This document shows, in pieces, positions 1 through 7,127 of a stretch of 12,692 nucleotides of DNA. The notes beneath the pieces were generated by a model. The model had not been told where the DNA came from and did no database searches. It worked only from the letters and a program-made list of their open reading frames with translations. The DNA is from Chloroflexota bacterium (GTDB taxonomy: Bacteria > Chloroflexota > UBA4733), in the NCBI GenBank assembly GCA_025980355.1, contig JAICXR010000051.1, positions 1-12,692 of the forward strand. Reading direction: 5' to 3'. The translations under genes and the position numbers were made by a program. The stretch's first letter is position 1; every line of letters starts with the position of its first letter.

Positions 1-78
1 ACGAAGCCCCTCCGGGGCTACCCAACCCAACTTGTATGCCCCAACTGTTCGACGCTGGCAGCCCCGGAGGGGCTTCGT
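1..78. repeat. Inverted repeat, 19-bp arms, each arm itself hairpin-forming
   Basis: Positions 1-19 are the perfect reverse complement of positions 60-78. Each arm also contains its own stem, AGCCCC-N3-GGGGCT, so it can fold alone. The right arm is followed by a moderately T-rich stretch and could act as a weak terminator for a gene left of the window. The element begins at the first base, so its true left boundary is unknown. Short GC-rich palindromes like this often behave as dispersed REP-like repeats. That identity is inference, because no other copy occurs in this window. Confidence 0.7.
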
Positions 79-86
79 CGTTTCAG

Positions 87-106
87 CCAGGAGATTTATC
101 TCCTGG
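87..106. repeat. Perfect 20-bp palindrome
   Basis: CCAGGAGAT (87-95) and ATCTCCTGG (98-106) are perfect reverse complements around a 2-base centre, TT. The palindrome lies 8 bases right of the preceding inverted repeat and about 160 bases upstream of the first gene. It could be a dispersed palindromic repeat, a transcription-factor operator, or a small hairpin at the end of an upstream transcript. Its AT-rich centre stands out from the GC-rich surroundings. The sequence does not decide between these options. Confidence 0.65.
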
Positions 107-126
107 TCCCTGGCCGCCGCAAGCGC

Positions 127-159
127 CGCTGCGCCATGCAAAACGCTGCGCCATGCAAA
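127..159. repeat. Short tandem direct repeat, 16-bp unit, period 17
   Basis: CGCTGCGCCATGCAAA occurs at 127-142 and again at 144-159, separated by one base. The second copy overlaps a small inverted repeat, AACGCT (142-147) with AGCGTT (159-164). The block lies in the leader of the first operon. No function is recognised. Confidence 0.6.
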
Positions 160-266
160 GCGTTGCGGCGTGCTCCGCCCCCGCGTGCGTTGACAGCGTG
201 GCTCCCCGATGTCACCCTTATGCGGCGGCGCGCTGACACCATCCCGCGCCACGGGAGAAGGAGCCT

Positions 267-1043
267 ATGTTCGAAGGAATGCTGGCCGAAACCATCGGCT
301 TTGCCGGGCACAACGCTGACATTATCCAGGCCTACTATGCCCGGCCCGTCACGGCCGATCCCCTGCCCGGTGTCGTCGTCCTCCACCACATGCCGGGCTG
401 GGATGAGTGGAGCAAAGAGGTGACGCGCAAACTGGCCGACCACGGCTATGCCGCGATCTGTCCCCACCTCTATTCCCGCCACGGCCAGGGGCGCTGGGAT
501 GACATCGCGGCCGCGGCCCGGGCGGCCGGCGGAGTGTCCGACGCCCAGGTCGTCGGCGACACCGAAGCGGCGATGGCATTCCTGCGGGCCCAACCGGAGG
601 CCAACGGGCGGGTCGGCGTCATCGGCTTCTGTTCCGGCGGCCGGCAGGCCTACCTGGTCGCCTGCAAGATTCCCTCGTTGAACGCAGCGGTGGACTGCTG
701 GGGGGGCCGGGTGGTGGCGGGGCCCGAGGAACTGAATGCCAAGCAGCCGGTCGCCGTCATCGACATGACGAAGGACCTGGCCTGCCCCTTGCTGGGCATC
801 TTCGGGAACGAGGATCGGAACCCGAACCTCGAACAGGTCAACCGGATCGAGGCGGAACTGAAGCGCTTCGGCAAGGACTACGAGTTCCACCGCTACGACG
901 GCGCCGGCCACGGCTTCTTCGCCGTCGACCGCCCGTCCTATCGCCCGGAGCAGGCCGTGGACGGCTGGCAGAAGGTCTTCGCCTTCTATAGCCGCCACCT
1001 CAAGGGCACGTCGGCGGGCCCCGCAAGCGCCGGACAGCGGTAG
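267..1043 (+). CDS. Dienelactone hydrolase family protein
   Basis: This is a 258-aa cytosolic alpha/beta hydrolase of the dienelactone hydrolase (carboxymethylenebutenolidase) family, with no signal peptide or membrane segment. The nucleophile elbow is GFCSGG with Cys122 as nucleophile, as is typical of this family, where most alpha/beta hydrolases use serine. The other triad residues are probably Asp183 (in GNEDRNP) and His215 (in GAGHGF). The early strand LHHMPGWDEW (39-48) is typical of the family branch. Length is normal. The ATG at 267 has AAGGAG only 3 bases upstream; the in-frame ATG at 279 would have a 15-base spacing, so the start is slightly uncertain. It is the first gene of a three-gene operon; the next gene starts 11 bases after its stop. 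Family members hydrolyse lactones or esters in ring-cleavage pathways. The true substrate cannot be told from the sequence. Confidence 0.88.
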   Translation: MFEGMLAETIGFAGHNADIIQAYYARPVTADPLPGVVVLHHMPGWDEWSKEVTRKLADHGYAAICPHLYSRHGQGRWDDIAAAARAAGGVSDAQVVGDTEAAMAFLRAQPEANGRVGVIGFCSGGRQAYLVACKIPSLNAAVDCWGGRVVAGPEELNAKQPVAVIDMTKDLACPLLGIFGNEDRNPNLEQVNRIEAELKRFGKDYEFHRYDGAGHGFFAVDRPSYRPEQAVDGWQKVFAFYSRHLKGTSAGPASAGQR

Positions 1044-1054
1044 GAGGGCGTCAC

Positions 1055-1363
1055 ATGTGTAGCTGGATCACCTACCATGCGGACATCGCCGCCCACGGCA
1101 AGGGCGTTGCCGAATGGATTCCGCTGACGAAGGCGAACGTCTACTACGACCATCCGGTCAGCGCCCCCCTGGACCACGCCCTGATCATCGACTTTGCGAA
1201 CGAGGCCGAAGGGCCGGCCGCCCGCGTCTCGGTGGAGTTGAGCGCCGATTCCGCCTACCAATTGATCCGCGCCATCCAGGCTGCGCTGGACAGCGGCCAG
1301 GCGCAGCACGATGTGGCACCATTATTAACAATGCAAGAACCGGAAGGAGCTTTGGCGAAATGA
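1055..1363 (+). CDS. Small conserved protein, DUF6295-like
   Basis: A 102-aa soluble protein without signal peptide or membrane helix. It begins MCSWITYHADIAAHGKG and contains YYDHPVSAPLDHALIIDF and AARVSVELSADSAYQLI, a pattern I recall from the uncharacterised family DUF6295; the assignment is from memory. No catalytic motif is evident. The start is well supported: AGGAGG at 1042-1047 lies 7 bases upstream of the ATG and overlaps the stop codon of the preceding hydrolase gene. The stop overlaps the start of the following dioxygenase by 4 bases (ATGA), so the two are probably translationally coupled. The tight packing between two catabolic-type enzymes suggests an accessory role in the same pathway, but no function can be assigned. 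Confidence 0.8.
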   Translation: MCSWITYHADIAAHGKGVAEWIPLTKANVYYDHPVSAPLDHALIIDFANEAEGPAARVSVELSADSAYQLIRAIQAALDSGQAQHDVAPLLTMQEPEGALAK

Positions 1364-2355
1364 GCGTTGCAACAGCGCCGCGGATCAACGTCGAACAGTT
1401 CGCGGAGGAGGGCTATCTCGTCGTCGAAGACGTGCTGGACGTCGCCCGGGACATCGACCCGGTAGTGGCGGAATACTCGGCCCTGTTGGATCAGTTGGCG
1501 GCAACCTGGCAGGCCGAGGGCAAGATTGCCTCCACCTATGCCGATCTGCCGTTCGCCCAACGGCTGGCGCGCGTGCTCAACGACACCGGCTCCAAGGGGT
1601 ACCAGCCGTTCGATATCTCCCTGCCCCAGAGCAATGTGTCGGAAGACACGCCGATCCACCTGGGGCCGGCAGTGTTCGGCCTCCTGACGAGCCCGCGGTT
1701 GCTGGATGCCGTGGAGCAACTGATCGGACCGGAAATCCTCTCTAACCCGATCCAGCACGTCCGCATCAAGCCGCCGCAGCGGCTGTTGCCGCCGGAGATG
1801 CGCACGTCGCTGGTCGGCCAGACCGACTGGCATCAGGATCAGGGTGTGGCGTTGCCGGAGGTCGATGAGACGAATATGCTCACCGTCTGGCTGCCGATCA
1901 CCGACGCCACTGTGGAGAACGGTTGCCTCTGCGTCGTGCCGGGGAGCCACCACGGCGGCCTCGTCACGCACTGCTCGGCCCAGAAAGGCAGCGCGCGCAT
2001 CGGGCTGCACATCCCCGACGCGCTCCGGGGCAATAACGTCGTGCCGGTGCCGATCAAGCGAGGCGGCGCGCTCTTCCTGACCAAACGAACGATGCATGCC
2101 TCGTTGCAGAATGAGAGCGACGGCGTCCGTTGGAGCTTCGACCTGCGCTACCAGCCGATCGGCCAGCCGACTGGGCGCCCGGTCTTCCCCTCGTTCGTGG
2201 TGCGCAGCCGCCAGCACCCCGAGCAGGCGGTGACGGACTGGCGAGTGTGGGCCGACCTCTGGCGTACCGCCCGCTCGAACATGGTCCAGAACCCGCCGAA
2301 AGGCAAGCTGAACCGCTGGACCAGCGAAGAGCCGGTCTGCGCCGAGGCGCTGTAG
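1360..2355 (+). CDS. Phytanoyl-CoA dioxygenase (PhyH) family Fe(II)/2-oxoglutarate oxygenase
   Basis: A 331-aa cytosolic non-haem iron oxygenase. The metal-binding facial triad is visible as His158 and Asp160 in WHQDQG and His246 in RTMHASLQN, with Arg257 eleven residues later as the likely 2-oxoglutarate carboxylate anchor. The segment NGCLCVVPGSHHGG (187-200) is a typical PhyH signature. Such enzymes couple 2-oxoglutarate decarboxylation to hydroxylation of an unactivated carbon; bacterial members act on very varied small molecules, so the substrate is open. The reading frame is open back to 1114, but the ATG at 1360 is chosen because it follows AAGGAG (1344-1349) by 10 bases and overlaps the previous stop by 4 bases. 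It ends the operon and converges on the methyltransferase gene, with only 5 bases between the two stop codons. Confidence 0.9.
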   Translation: MSVATAPRINVEQFAEEGYLVVEDVLDVARDIDPVVAEYSALLDQLAATWQAEGKIASTYADLPFAQRLARVLNDTGSKGYQPFDISLPQSNVSEDTPIHLGPAVFGLLTSPRLLDAVEQLIGPEILSNPIQHVRIKPPQRLLPPEMRTSLVGQTDWHQDQGVALPEVDETNMLTVWLPITDATVENGCLCVVPGSHHGGLVTHCSAQKGSARIGLHIPDALRGNNVVPVPIKRGGALFLTKRTMHASLQNESDGVRWSFDLRYQPIGQPTGRPVFPSFVVRSRQHPEQAVTDWRVWADLWRTARSNMVQNPPKGKLNRWTSEEPVCAEAL

Positions 2356-2360
2356 CGATG

Positions 2361-3065
2361 CTACGCCTTGCGACTGCCGCTGCCGAATTGGAAGTAGGTG
2401 GGCGTTTCCCGGACCACCACCTCCAGGCCGGCGGCGGCGCAGTATCCTTCCAGGGTTGCCGGGTGGTAGAAATTCTTGACGATCTGGAAACTGCGTCCGT
2501 CGTTCAGGCGGCGGGTCATCACCTGACTGTCGGCCTCCGGTAATTGGTCACCGGCGGCGGTGCTCGTCGGCTCACGCCGGCCGTCGACGAAGAAGACGGC
2601 GCCACCGGGCCGGAGCGCCGCCGCGACCATGGCCAGGAAAACGGGCAGGCGCTCGCGGGGGACGTGAGAGATCCAGAAGCCAAATACCACGGCGTCGTAC
2701 GTACGGTCGGGACGCCAGGTGAAGAGGTCGGCCTGCAGGTACGTGACCTTGGCACTGGCGACTTTCGCTCGGTTGATGGCGATCATCTCCGCCGAAGCGT
2801 CGACGGCGGTGACGCTCCGCGCCGTGCGGGCCAGCCGCTCCGTCCAGATGCCGGTGCCGGGCGCCAACTCCAGGACCTCGCCGGTGAGGGTGAGGTGATC
2901 GAGGGCGGCGAAGACCATTTCCGCTTCCGCCAGCCAGCGGGCGTTCGCTTCGGCGCCGCGGTCATAGCGGCCCTGCCGGTAGAACCATTCGTCGTACTCG
3001 GTGGCCCGCGCCCGGTAGTAGGCGGCCATCTCGTCTAATGTCCCTTCGGGCACGGTGTTCGGCAT
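2361..3065 (-). CDS. Class I SAM-dependent methyltransferase
   Basis: A 234-aa Rossmann-fold methyltransferase without membrane segments. Motif I is VLELAPGTGIW (64-74), the acidic ribose-binding residue is Asp89 in AVDAS, the motif around the adenine is LQADLF (110-115), and motif IV is YDAVVFGFWISHV (123-135). The N-terminal YYRARATEYDEWFYRQGRYDRG region is seen in small-molecule methyltransferases of actinobacteria and chloroflexi. A TTG six codons upstream could also serve, but the ATG at 3065 is preferred because GAGGGAG lies 3 bases before it. It is the last gene of the minus-strand operon, 19 bases after the permease stop, so it is probably co-transcribed with the transporter. Its methyl acceptor is unknown. 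The position suggests either modification of a molecule handled by the transporter or simple operon hitch-hiking. Confidence 0.88.
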   Translation of the reverse strand: MPNTVPEGTLDEMAAYYRARATEYDEWFYRQGRYDRGAEANARWLAEAEMVFAALDHLTLTGEVLELAPGTGIWTERLARTARSVTAVDASAEMIAINRAKVASAKVTYLQADLFTWRPDRTYDAVVFGFWISHVPRERLPVFLAMVAAALRPGGAVFFVDGRREPTSTAAGDQLPEADSQVMTRRLNDGRSFQIVKNFYHPATLEGYCAAAGLEVVVRETPTYFQFGSGSRKA

Positions 3066-3084
3066 GGTCTCCCTCTCTCTCAAG

Positions 3085-6000
3085 CTATTCGTAGCGCAGC
3101 GCCTCGGCCGGACGCACGCGGGCGGCGCGGCGCGCCGGGAGCCAGGTTGCGACGAGGCTGGCGGCCCAGGCGACGGCGACCACGAACAGCAGTTGCGGCC
3201 AGGGCACGTGGAAGAGGATCTCCGGGTGGCCCTGGCCGATATAGTGGGTGAGGCTGCGGGCCAGTGTGAGGCCCAACGCGATGCCGATCAGCGCGCCACC
3301 CAGCGCGACGAACGACGATTCCAGTAGGAAGCTGGTCAACACCATGCGCTGCTGGAACCCCAGGGCGCGTAGCGTCCCGATGTGCTGGCGGCGCTCCACC
3401 ACGGCGCGGGTGCTGATGACGCCCAGGGCGGCGATGCCGACCACCAGACCGAGGCCGAGGTAGCTCTGCACCAGTTGGTTCAACAGCAGGCGGATGCCAT
3501 CGGTCCGTTCCAGTTCGTCGTTAAGCACCTGGGCCTGCATCCCCTCCTGGAAGAACGACAGGCCCAGGCCCTGGGCGACGTTGTGGATATCGTGCCCCGG
3601 CGCAACGCGGAAGTAGAAGGTCGTCGCCGGTGGTAGAGGTAGCGCCCGCTGCACGGCCGCGTCGGAGATCGTGATGCCGCTCGCAAAGGAGGCGCGCGGA
3701 TCGAGCACGCCGATCACTTGCAGCTTGACCGGGCGGCCGCCCTTGTTGGCGCGCACCCACACCACCGATGGCGGCAGCCTGGTTTCGCCAGGATGGATAT
3801 CGGGCAGGGCCAGACCGTCATCGGCGCTGCCGACCGGCGCCACCGCCGAGGCGTCGACGACCGCCAGTCCCGGCGTGGCGGCGAGGGCGCGCCAGACGTC
3901 GCTGTCGGTCCGGTACTGGGGGGCGCGGGCAGTCAGGGAGAAGCGGACACCGGCCAGAAAGCCGGCATCGGCGGCGTTCAACGTCGTCGCATCCCAGACG
4001 GCGTCGGCGGCGCCGACGGCGATGGCCTGGCCCGGGAAACTGGTGAGCGTGCCGATCGCCGCGAAGTCGCTGGGCTTCACGCCGGAGGCGTGCTGGACGG
4101 CCTGCTGGATTTCGGCGATTGACTGGTCCTGCCGTATCGTGCCCCGGATATCGAAGCCGCCGGTCTCCGCGCCGAAGTTGCCGTAGGCGCCATTGGTCGC
4201 CGAGGTGAGGACGGCGGCGACGACCATAGTGAAGATCACCAGGGCGAACATCGCCAGCGCCATCCCGGTGCGGAAGCGTTGCCGTAAGGCATCGGCGGAG
4301 GCGATGCGCAGCACCGCGGCGGCCGAGAAGAGCCGGCCCAGCCCGGCGGTGACCGGGACGATCAGCGCGTCCACGTTGTAGACGACCAGCCAGACGGCGC
4401 CGGCGACCATCGCCAGGCCGGCCAGGAAGTACAGCTCCACGCCGGCCTGCAAATCGGCGGCGTGCATCCCGTGCAAGAGGTTGAACGGCGCCGCCCAGTA
4501 GACGAGCAGGGCGAGCCCGGCGGCGCTGAAACAGAGCCGATCGCGGCGCGCCTCCCGCACGCCGGCCCGGGTCAGGATCACGCGCAGGGAGAGGGTGATG
4601 CCGATGATGCCCAGGGTGATCGCCAGGGCCCGCACCGGCAGCCAGGCGGTGCGGCCTTGCACCGCACGCGCGAGGAGAAACGCGCTGGCGGCGAGCACGA
4701 ACGGCCGGAGGTCCGGCAAGGCCGGCCAGGTGCGTCGACGGCCCGACGTCGCTTGCCGGCGGCCTGATCTCTGGGCGGCATCCGGTAGGCCGCGGATGGC
4801 GGCCACGATGTTCAGGCGGCTTACCCGCCAGGCGGAGAGCGCCACCGTCAGGAAGGTGAGCAGCAGCCCGAAGCAGAAGGCCACGACGATGCTGCGCGGC
4901 TCGACGTGGAACTGGAGATGCAGGTCGACGCTGGCGAGGAGCGCGCCGATGGCGAACACCGTCCCCACGCCGACCAGGAGGCCGAGCAGCACGCCGAGCA
5001 GCCCGGCAGCGAGGTCGTAGAGGCCGCCCTCGAACAGGAACATCTCCACCAGGTGGCCGCGCTGGGTGCCGACGGCGCGGGCGATGCCCATCTCCGTCCG
5101 GCGCTCCGCCGCCAGCATCACGAAGATCAGGAAGATCAGCAGCGTCCCCGAGGCGATGGAGAAGAGGCCGAGGCCGACGAAGATGCTGGTGATCGCCGCC
5201 CCGACGACGTCCGCCGCCTGCAACCCTTCGTGCTTCACGTCGGAAACGCTCACCGAGGTGGCACTCTGGAGGTCCGCAATCAGGTCCTCGCGCAGCGTCA
5301 CGTCCTTCAGCCGCAACGCCACCTGCGCCAAGCCCACGACGACGGTCTGATCGCCGAGCAACGCCTTGAACTGGGCGCTGGGTGCGCTGTTCGGAGCGGC
5401 TGATTGGGCGAGGGTGACCAATTGGTCCAGCTTCGTTCGCGTCGCCGGCTTGAGGTTCGGGGTCGCCGCCACGCCCGCCGCCAGCGCCGGGTCGCGCAGC
5501 AGGTGGGCCACGTCGCTCGCGCTGGCGTCGTCGAGCAGCACGGCGCGGATGCCGGCAGTCACCGCGACGCTCCAGCGGTCGCTGCTCAGCGCGTCGCCCT
5601 GGTTGGCGACATAAATCTGGTTGATCCGGCCATCCTCACCGAGGAGGCGCTGAACATTCGGCAAGGCGGCGATCACCGCCGGTTCCGAACCGCCGGGGCC
5701 GCCGTTGCGCACGACGGCGCGCAGGCGCTGCTGCACCATCTTCCCCCGGACGAAGAGTTGAATCTCGTCGCCGGACCGGGCGTTGAGCGCGTCCGCGCCC
5801 TCCCGGTTGAGGTACAGCTCGTCGTCGCCGAGCGCCGTGAGGGTCGTCGTTTTGCCGTCCAGGCCGACCAGCAGGCCGAACGTCGGGTTGTAATCGCTGG
5901 GCAGGGCGATCAGCGTCACCTGGGTCTTGCTTTGCTTGCTGGTGGCGTCGACGAGCGACACCGCCTCGCTGATGGCCGGCGTGACGCCGGCGACGCCGGG

Positions 6001-6402
6001 AATCGCCGCCAACCGGGGGCGCAACTGCGCATAGGTGGATGCCGGGAAGTAGCCGTTGGTGACGTCCGGCAGGCCGTCGGGGCCGAGGTGCGTCTCGTCG
6101 TAGCCGCTGCGCGTCAGGATGACCTCATCCACCCGCCCCAGCGACGCCGCGATGACCGAGCGCGTGGAGAAGGCCATCGTGTCGCCGGTGGTGAACGAGC
6201 TGGCGATGATGGCCGTACTCAACATGAGACCGCTGACGATCAGCGCCGTCTGGGCCAGGCGGCGCGGCACGTTGCGTAGGGCCAGCGCCAGCAGAATCCG
6301 GTGGCGCAACGCCAGGGTGCCCAGGAGCGCAGCGACCGCCAGCGCACAGCCCTGCAGGGCCACCATGATGCGATCCATGGAGAGGCCGAACAGCGTCGTC
6401 AC
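3085..6402 (-). CDS. Large two-module FtsX-type ABC transporter permease (YbbP-like)
   Basis: An 1105-aa integral membrane protein with two FtsX (MacB-type) modules. An N-terminal helix (about 15-33) and a second helix (53-70) precede a roughly 330-residue extracytoplasmic domain (71-402). Then come three helices (403-430, 457-490, 503-524) with a coupling loop, ERRTEMGIARAVGTQRG, between the first two. Several middle helices (about 566-733) lead to a second external domain (about 734-976) and a final three-helix module (977-998, 1024-1048, 1068-1090), whose coupling loop is ERRQHIGTLRALGFQQR. The repeat of ERR...G..RA.G in both loops fits two contact sites for the ATPase. The start is GTG, overlapping the ATPase stop by 4 bases (GTGA); no strong ribosome-binding site is seen, so translational coupling is likely. 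An in-frame ATG lies at 6378. Its size and two modules match LolCDE/YbbP-type mechanotransmission permeases more than solute importers. Confidence 0.92.
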   Translation of the reverse strand: MTTLFGLSMDRIMVALQGCALAVAALLGTLALRHRILLALALRNVPRRLAQTALIVSGLMLSTAIIASSFTTGDTMAFSTRSVIAASLGRVDEVILTRSGYDETHLGPDGLPDVTNGYFPASTYAQLRPRLAAIPGVAGVTPAISEAVSLVDATSKQSKTQVTLIALPSDYNPTFGLLVGLDGKTTTLTALGDDELYLNREGADALNARSGDEIQLFVRGKMVQQRLRAVVRNGGPGGSEPAVIAALPNVQRLLGEDGRINQIYVANQGDALSSDRWSVAVTAGIRAVLLDDASASDVAHLLRDPALAAGVAATPNLKPATRTKLDQLVTLAQSAAPNSAPSAQFKALLGDQTVVVGLAQVALRLKDVTLREDLIADLQSATSVSVSDVKHEGLQAADVVGAAITSIFVGLGLFSIASGTLLIFLIFVMLAAERRTEMGIARAVGTQRGHLVEMFLFEGGLYDLAAGLLGVLLGLLVGVGTVFAIGALLASVDLHLQFHVEPRSIVVAFCFGLLLTFLTVALSAWRVSRLNIVAAIRGLPDAAQRSGRRQATSGRRRTWPALPDLRPFVLAASAFLLARAVQGRTAWLPVRALAITLGIIGITLSLRVILTRAGVREARRDRLCFSAAGLALLVYWAAPFNLLHGMHAADLQAGVELYFLAGLAMVAGAVWLVVYNVDALIVPVTAGLGRLFSAAAVLRIASADALRQRFRTGMALAMFALVIFTMVVAAVLTSATNGAYGNFGAETGGFDIRGTIRQDQSIAEIQQAVQHASGVKPSDFAAIGTLTSFPGQAIAVGAADAVWDATTLNAADAGFLAGVRFSLTARAPQYRTDSDVWRALAATPGLAVVDASAVAPVGSADDGLALPDIHPGETRLPPSVVWVRANKGGRPVKLQVIGVLDPRASFASGITISDAAVQRALPLPPATTFYFRVAPGHDIHNVAQGLGLSFFQEGMQAQVLNDELERTDGIRLLLNQLVQSYLGLGLVVGIAALGVISTRAVVERRQHIGTLRALGFQQRMVLTSFLLESSFVALGGALIGIALGLTLARSLTHYIGQGHPEILFHVPWPQLLFVVAVAWAASLVATWLPARRAARVRPAEALRYE

Positions 6403-7127
6403 CGCAGGGCGCGTTCCGCCGGGCGCGCCGCGACCTCTTCGCTAACGATACGACCGTCGCGCATGCGCACGATGCGATGGGCGCGCGCGCCGACCTCGGC
6501 GGCGTGGGTGACGATCACCAGGGTCTGACGCCGCTCCCGATTGAGTCGTTCCAGGAGCAGGAGAATATCCTCCGCCGCTTCGCTGTCTAAATTGCCGGTG
6601 GGCTCGTCGGCCCAGATGATGGCGGGGCGGCCGACCAGGGCCCGGGCGATGGCGACGCGCTGTTGCTGGCCGCCGGAGAGCTGATTGGGCCGGTTGCGGC
6701 CCTGCGCTTCTAGCCCCACCTCCTCCAACACCTGGAGCGCCCGGTGCCGCGCTTCGCGGGGCGAGACACCACTAACCAGCAACGGCAGCTCCACGTTCTC
6801 CAGCGCCGAGAGCACCGGCAGCAGGTTGTAGGACTGAAAGGCGAAGCCCATGCGACGCGCCCGATAACTGGTGCGGTCGTGGTCCGACATCCGCGCCAGG
6901 GACACGCCTTCGATCAGGACCTCGCCCGCGTCCACGTCATCCAGGCCGGAAAGGCAGTTCAGCAGCGTCGTCTTGCCGCAGCCGCTCGGCCCCATGATCG
7001 CCACCATCTCCCCGCGTTCGACCCGAAGGTCGACGCCGCGCAGGGCCTCGTGTCGGACCGGGCCGCTCTGGTAGACCTTCCTGATCTGGCGGCCTTCCAC
7101 GATCGGCGCGCTGGTGGCGTCGGTCAT
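6399..7127 (-). CDS. ABC transporter ATP-binding protein (LolD/MacB/YbbA-like)
   Basis: A 242-aa ATPase with all catalytic elements. These are Walker A GPSGCGKT (46-53), Q-loop Gln98 in FAFQSYNLLP, signature LSGGQQQR (150-157), Walker B IIWADEP (170-176), D-loop GNLDS and the switch histidine His208 in VTHAAEV. The QSYNLLP segment and the compact length are typical of ATPases that partner FtsX/MacB/LolCE/YbbP permeases. The frame is open further upstream, but the ATG at 7127 is chosen because it overlaps the lipoprotein stop codon by 4 bases (ATGA) and the conserved domain begins right after it. It powers the permease encoded immediately downstream. No separate ribosome-binding site is evident. 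Confidence 0.95.
   Translation of the reverse strand: MTDATSAPIVEGRQIRKVYQSGPVRHEALRGVDLRVERGEMVAIMGPSGCGKTTLLNCLSGLDDVDAGEVLIEGVSLARMSDHDRTSYRARRMGFAFQSYNLLPVLSALENVELPLLVSGVSPREARHRALQVLEEVGLEAQGRNRPNQLSGGQQQRVAIARALVGRPAIIWADEPTGNLDSEAAEDILLLLERLNRERRQTLVIVTHAAEVGARAHRIVRMRDGRIVSEEVAARPAERALR

Noticed and set aside
96..998. 300-aa minus-strand frame opposite the dienelactone hydrolase
   Set aside because: It is antisense to a gene with an intact catalytic triad and good ribosome-binding site, and shows no recognisable motif.
1114..1359. 82-codon N-terminal extension of the dioxygenase
   Set aside because: It overlaps the well-supported 102-aa gene in another frame, has no family similarity, and the ATG at 1360 has a good ribosome-binding site and a 4-base overlap with the previous stop.
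2352..2364. GTAGC-GAT-GCTAC palindrome between the convergent stop codons
   Set aside because: The stem is only 5 bp with no T-tract on either side, so it is too weak to call a bidirectional terminator.
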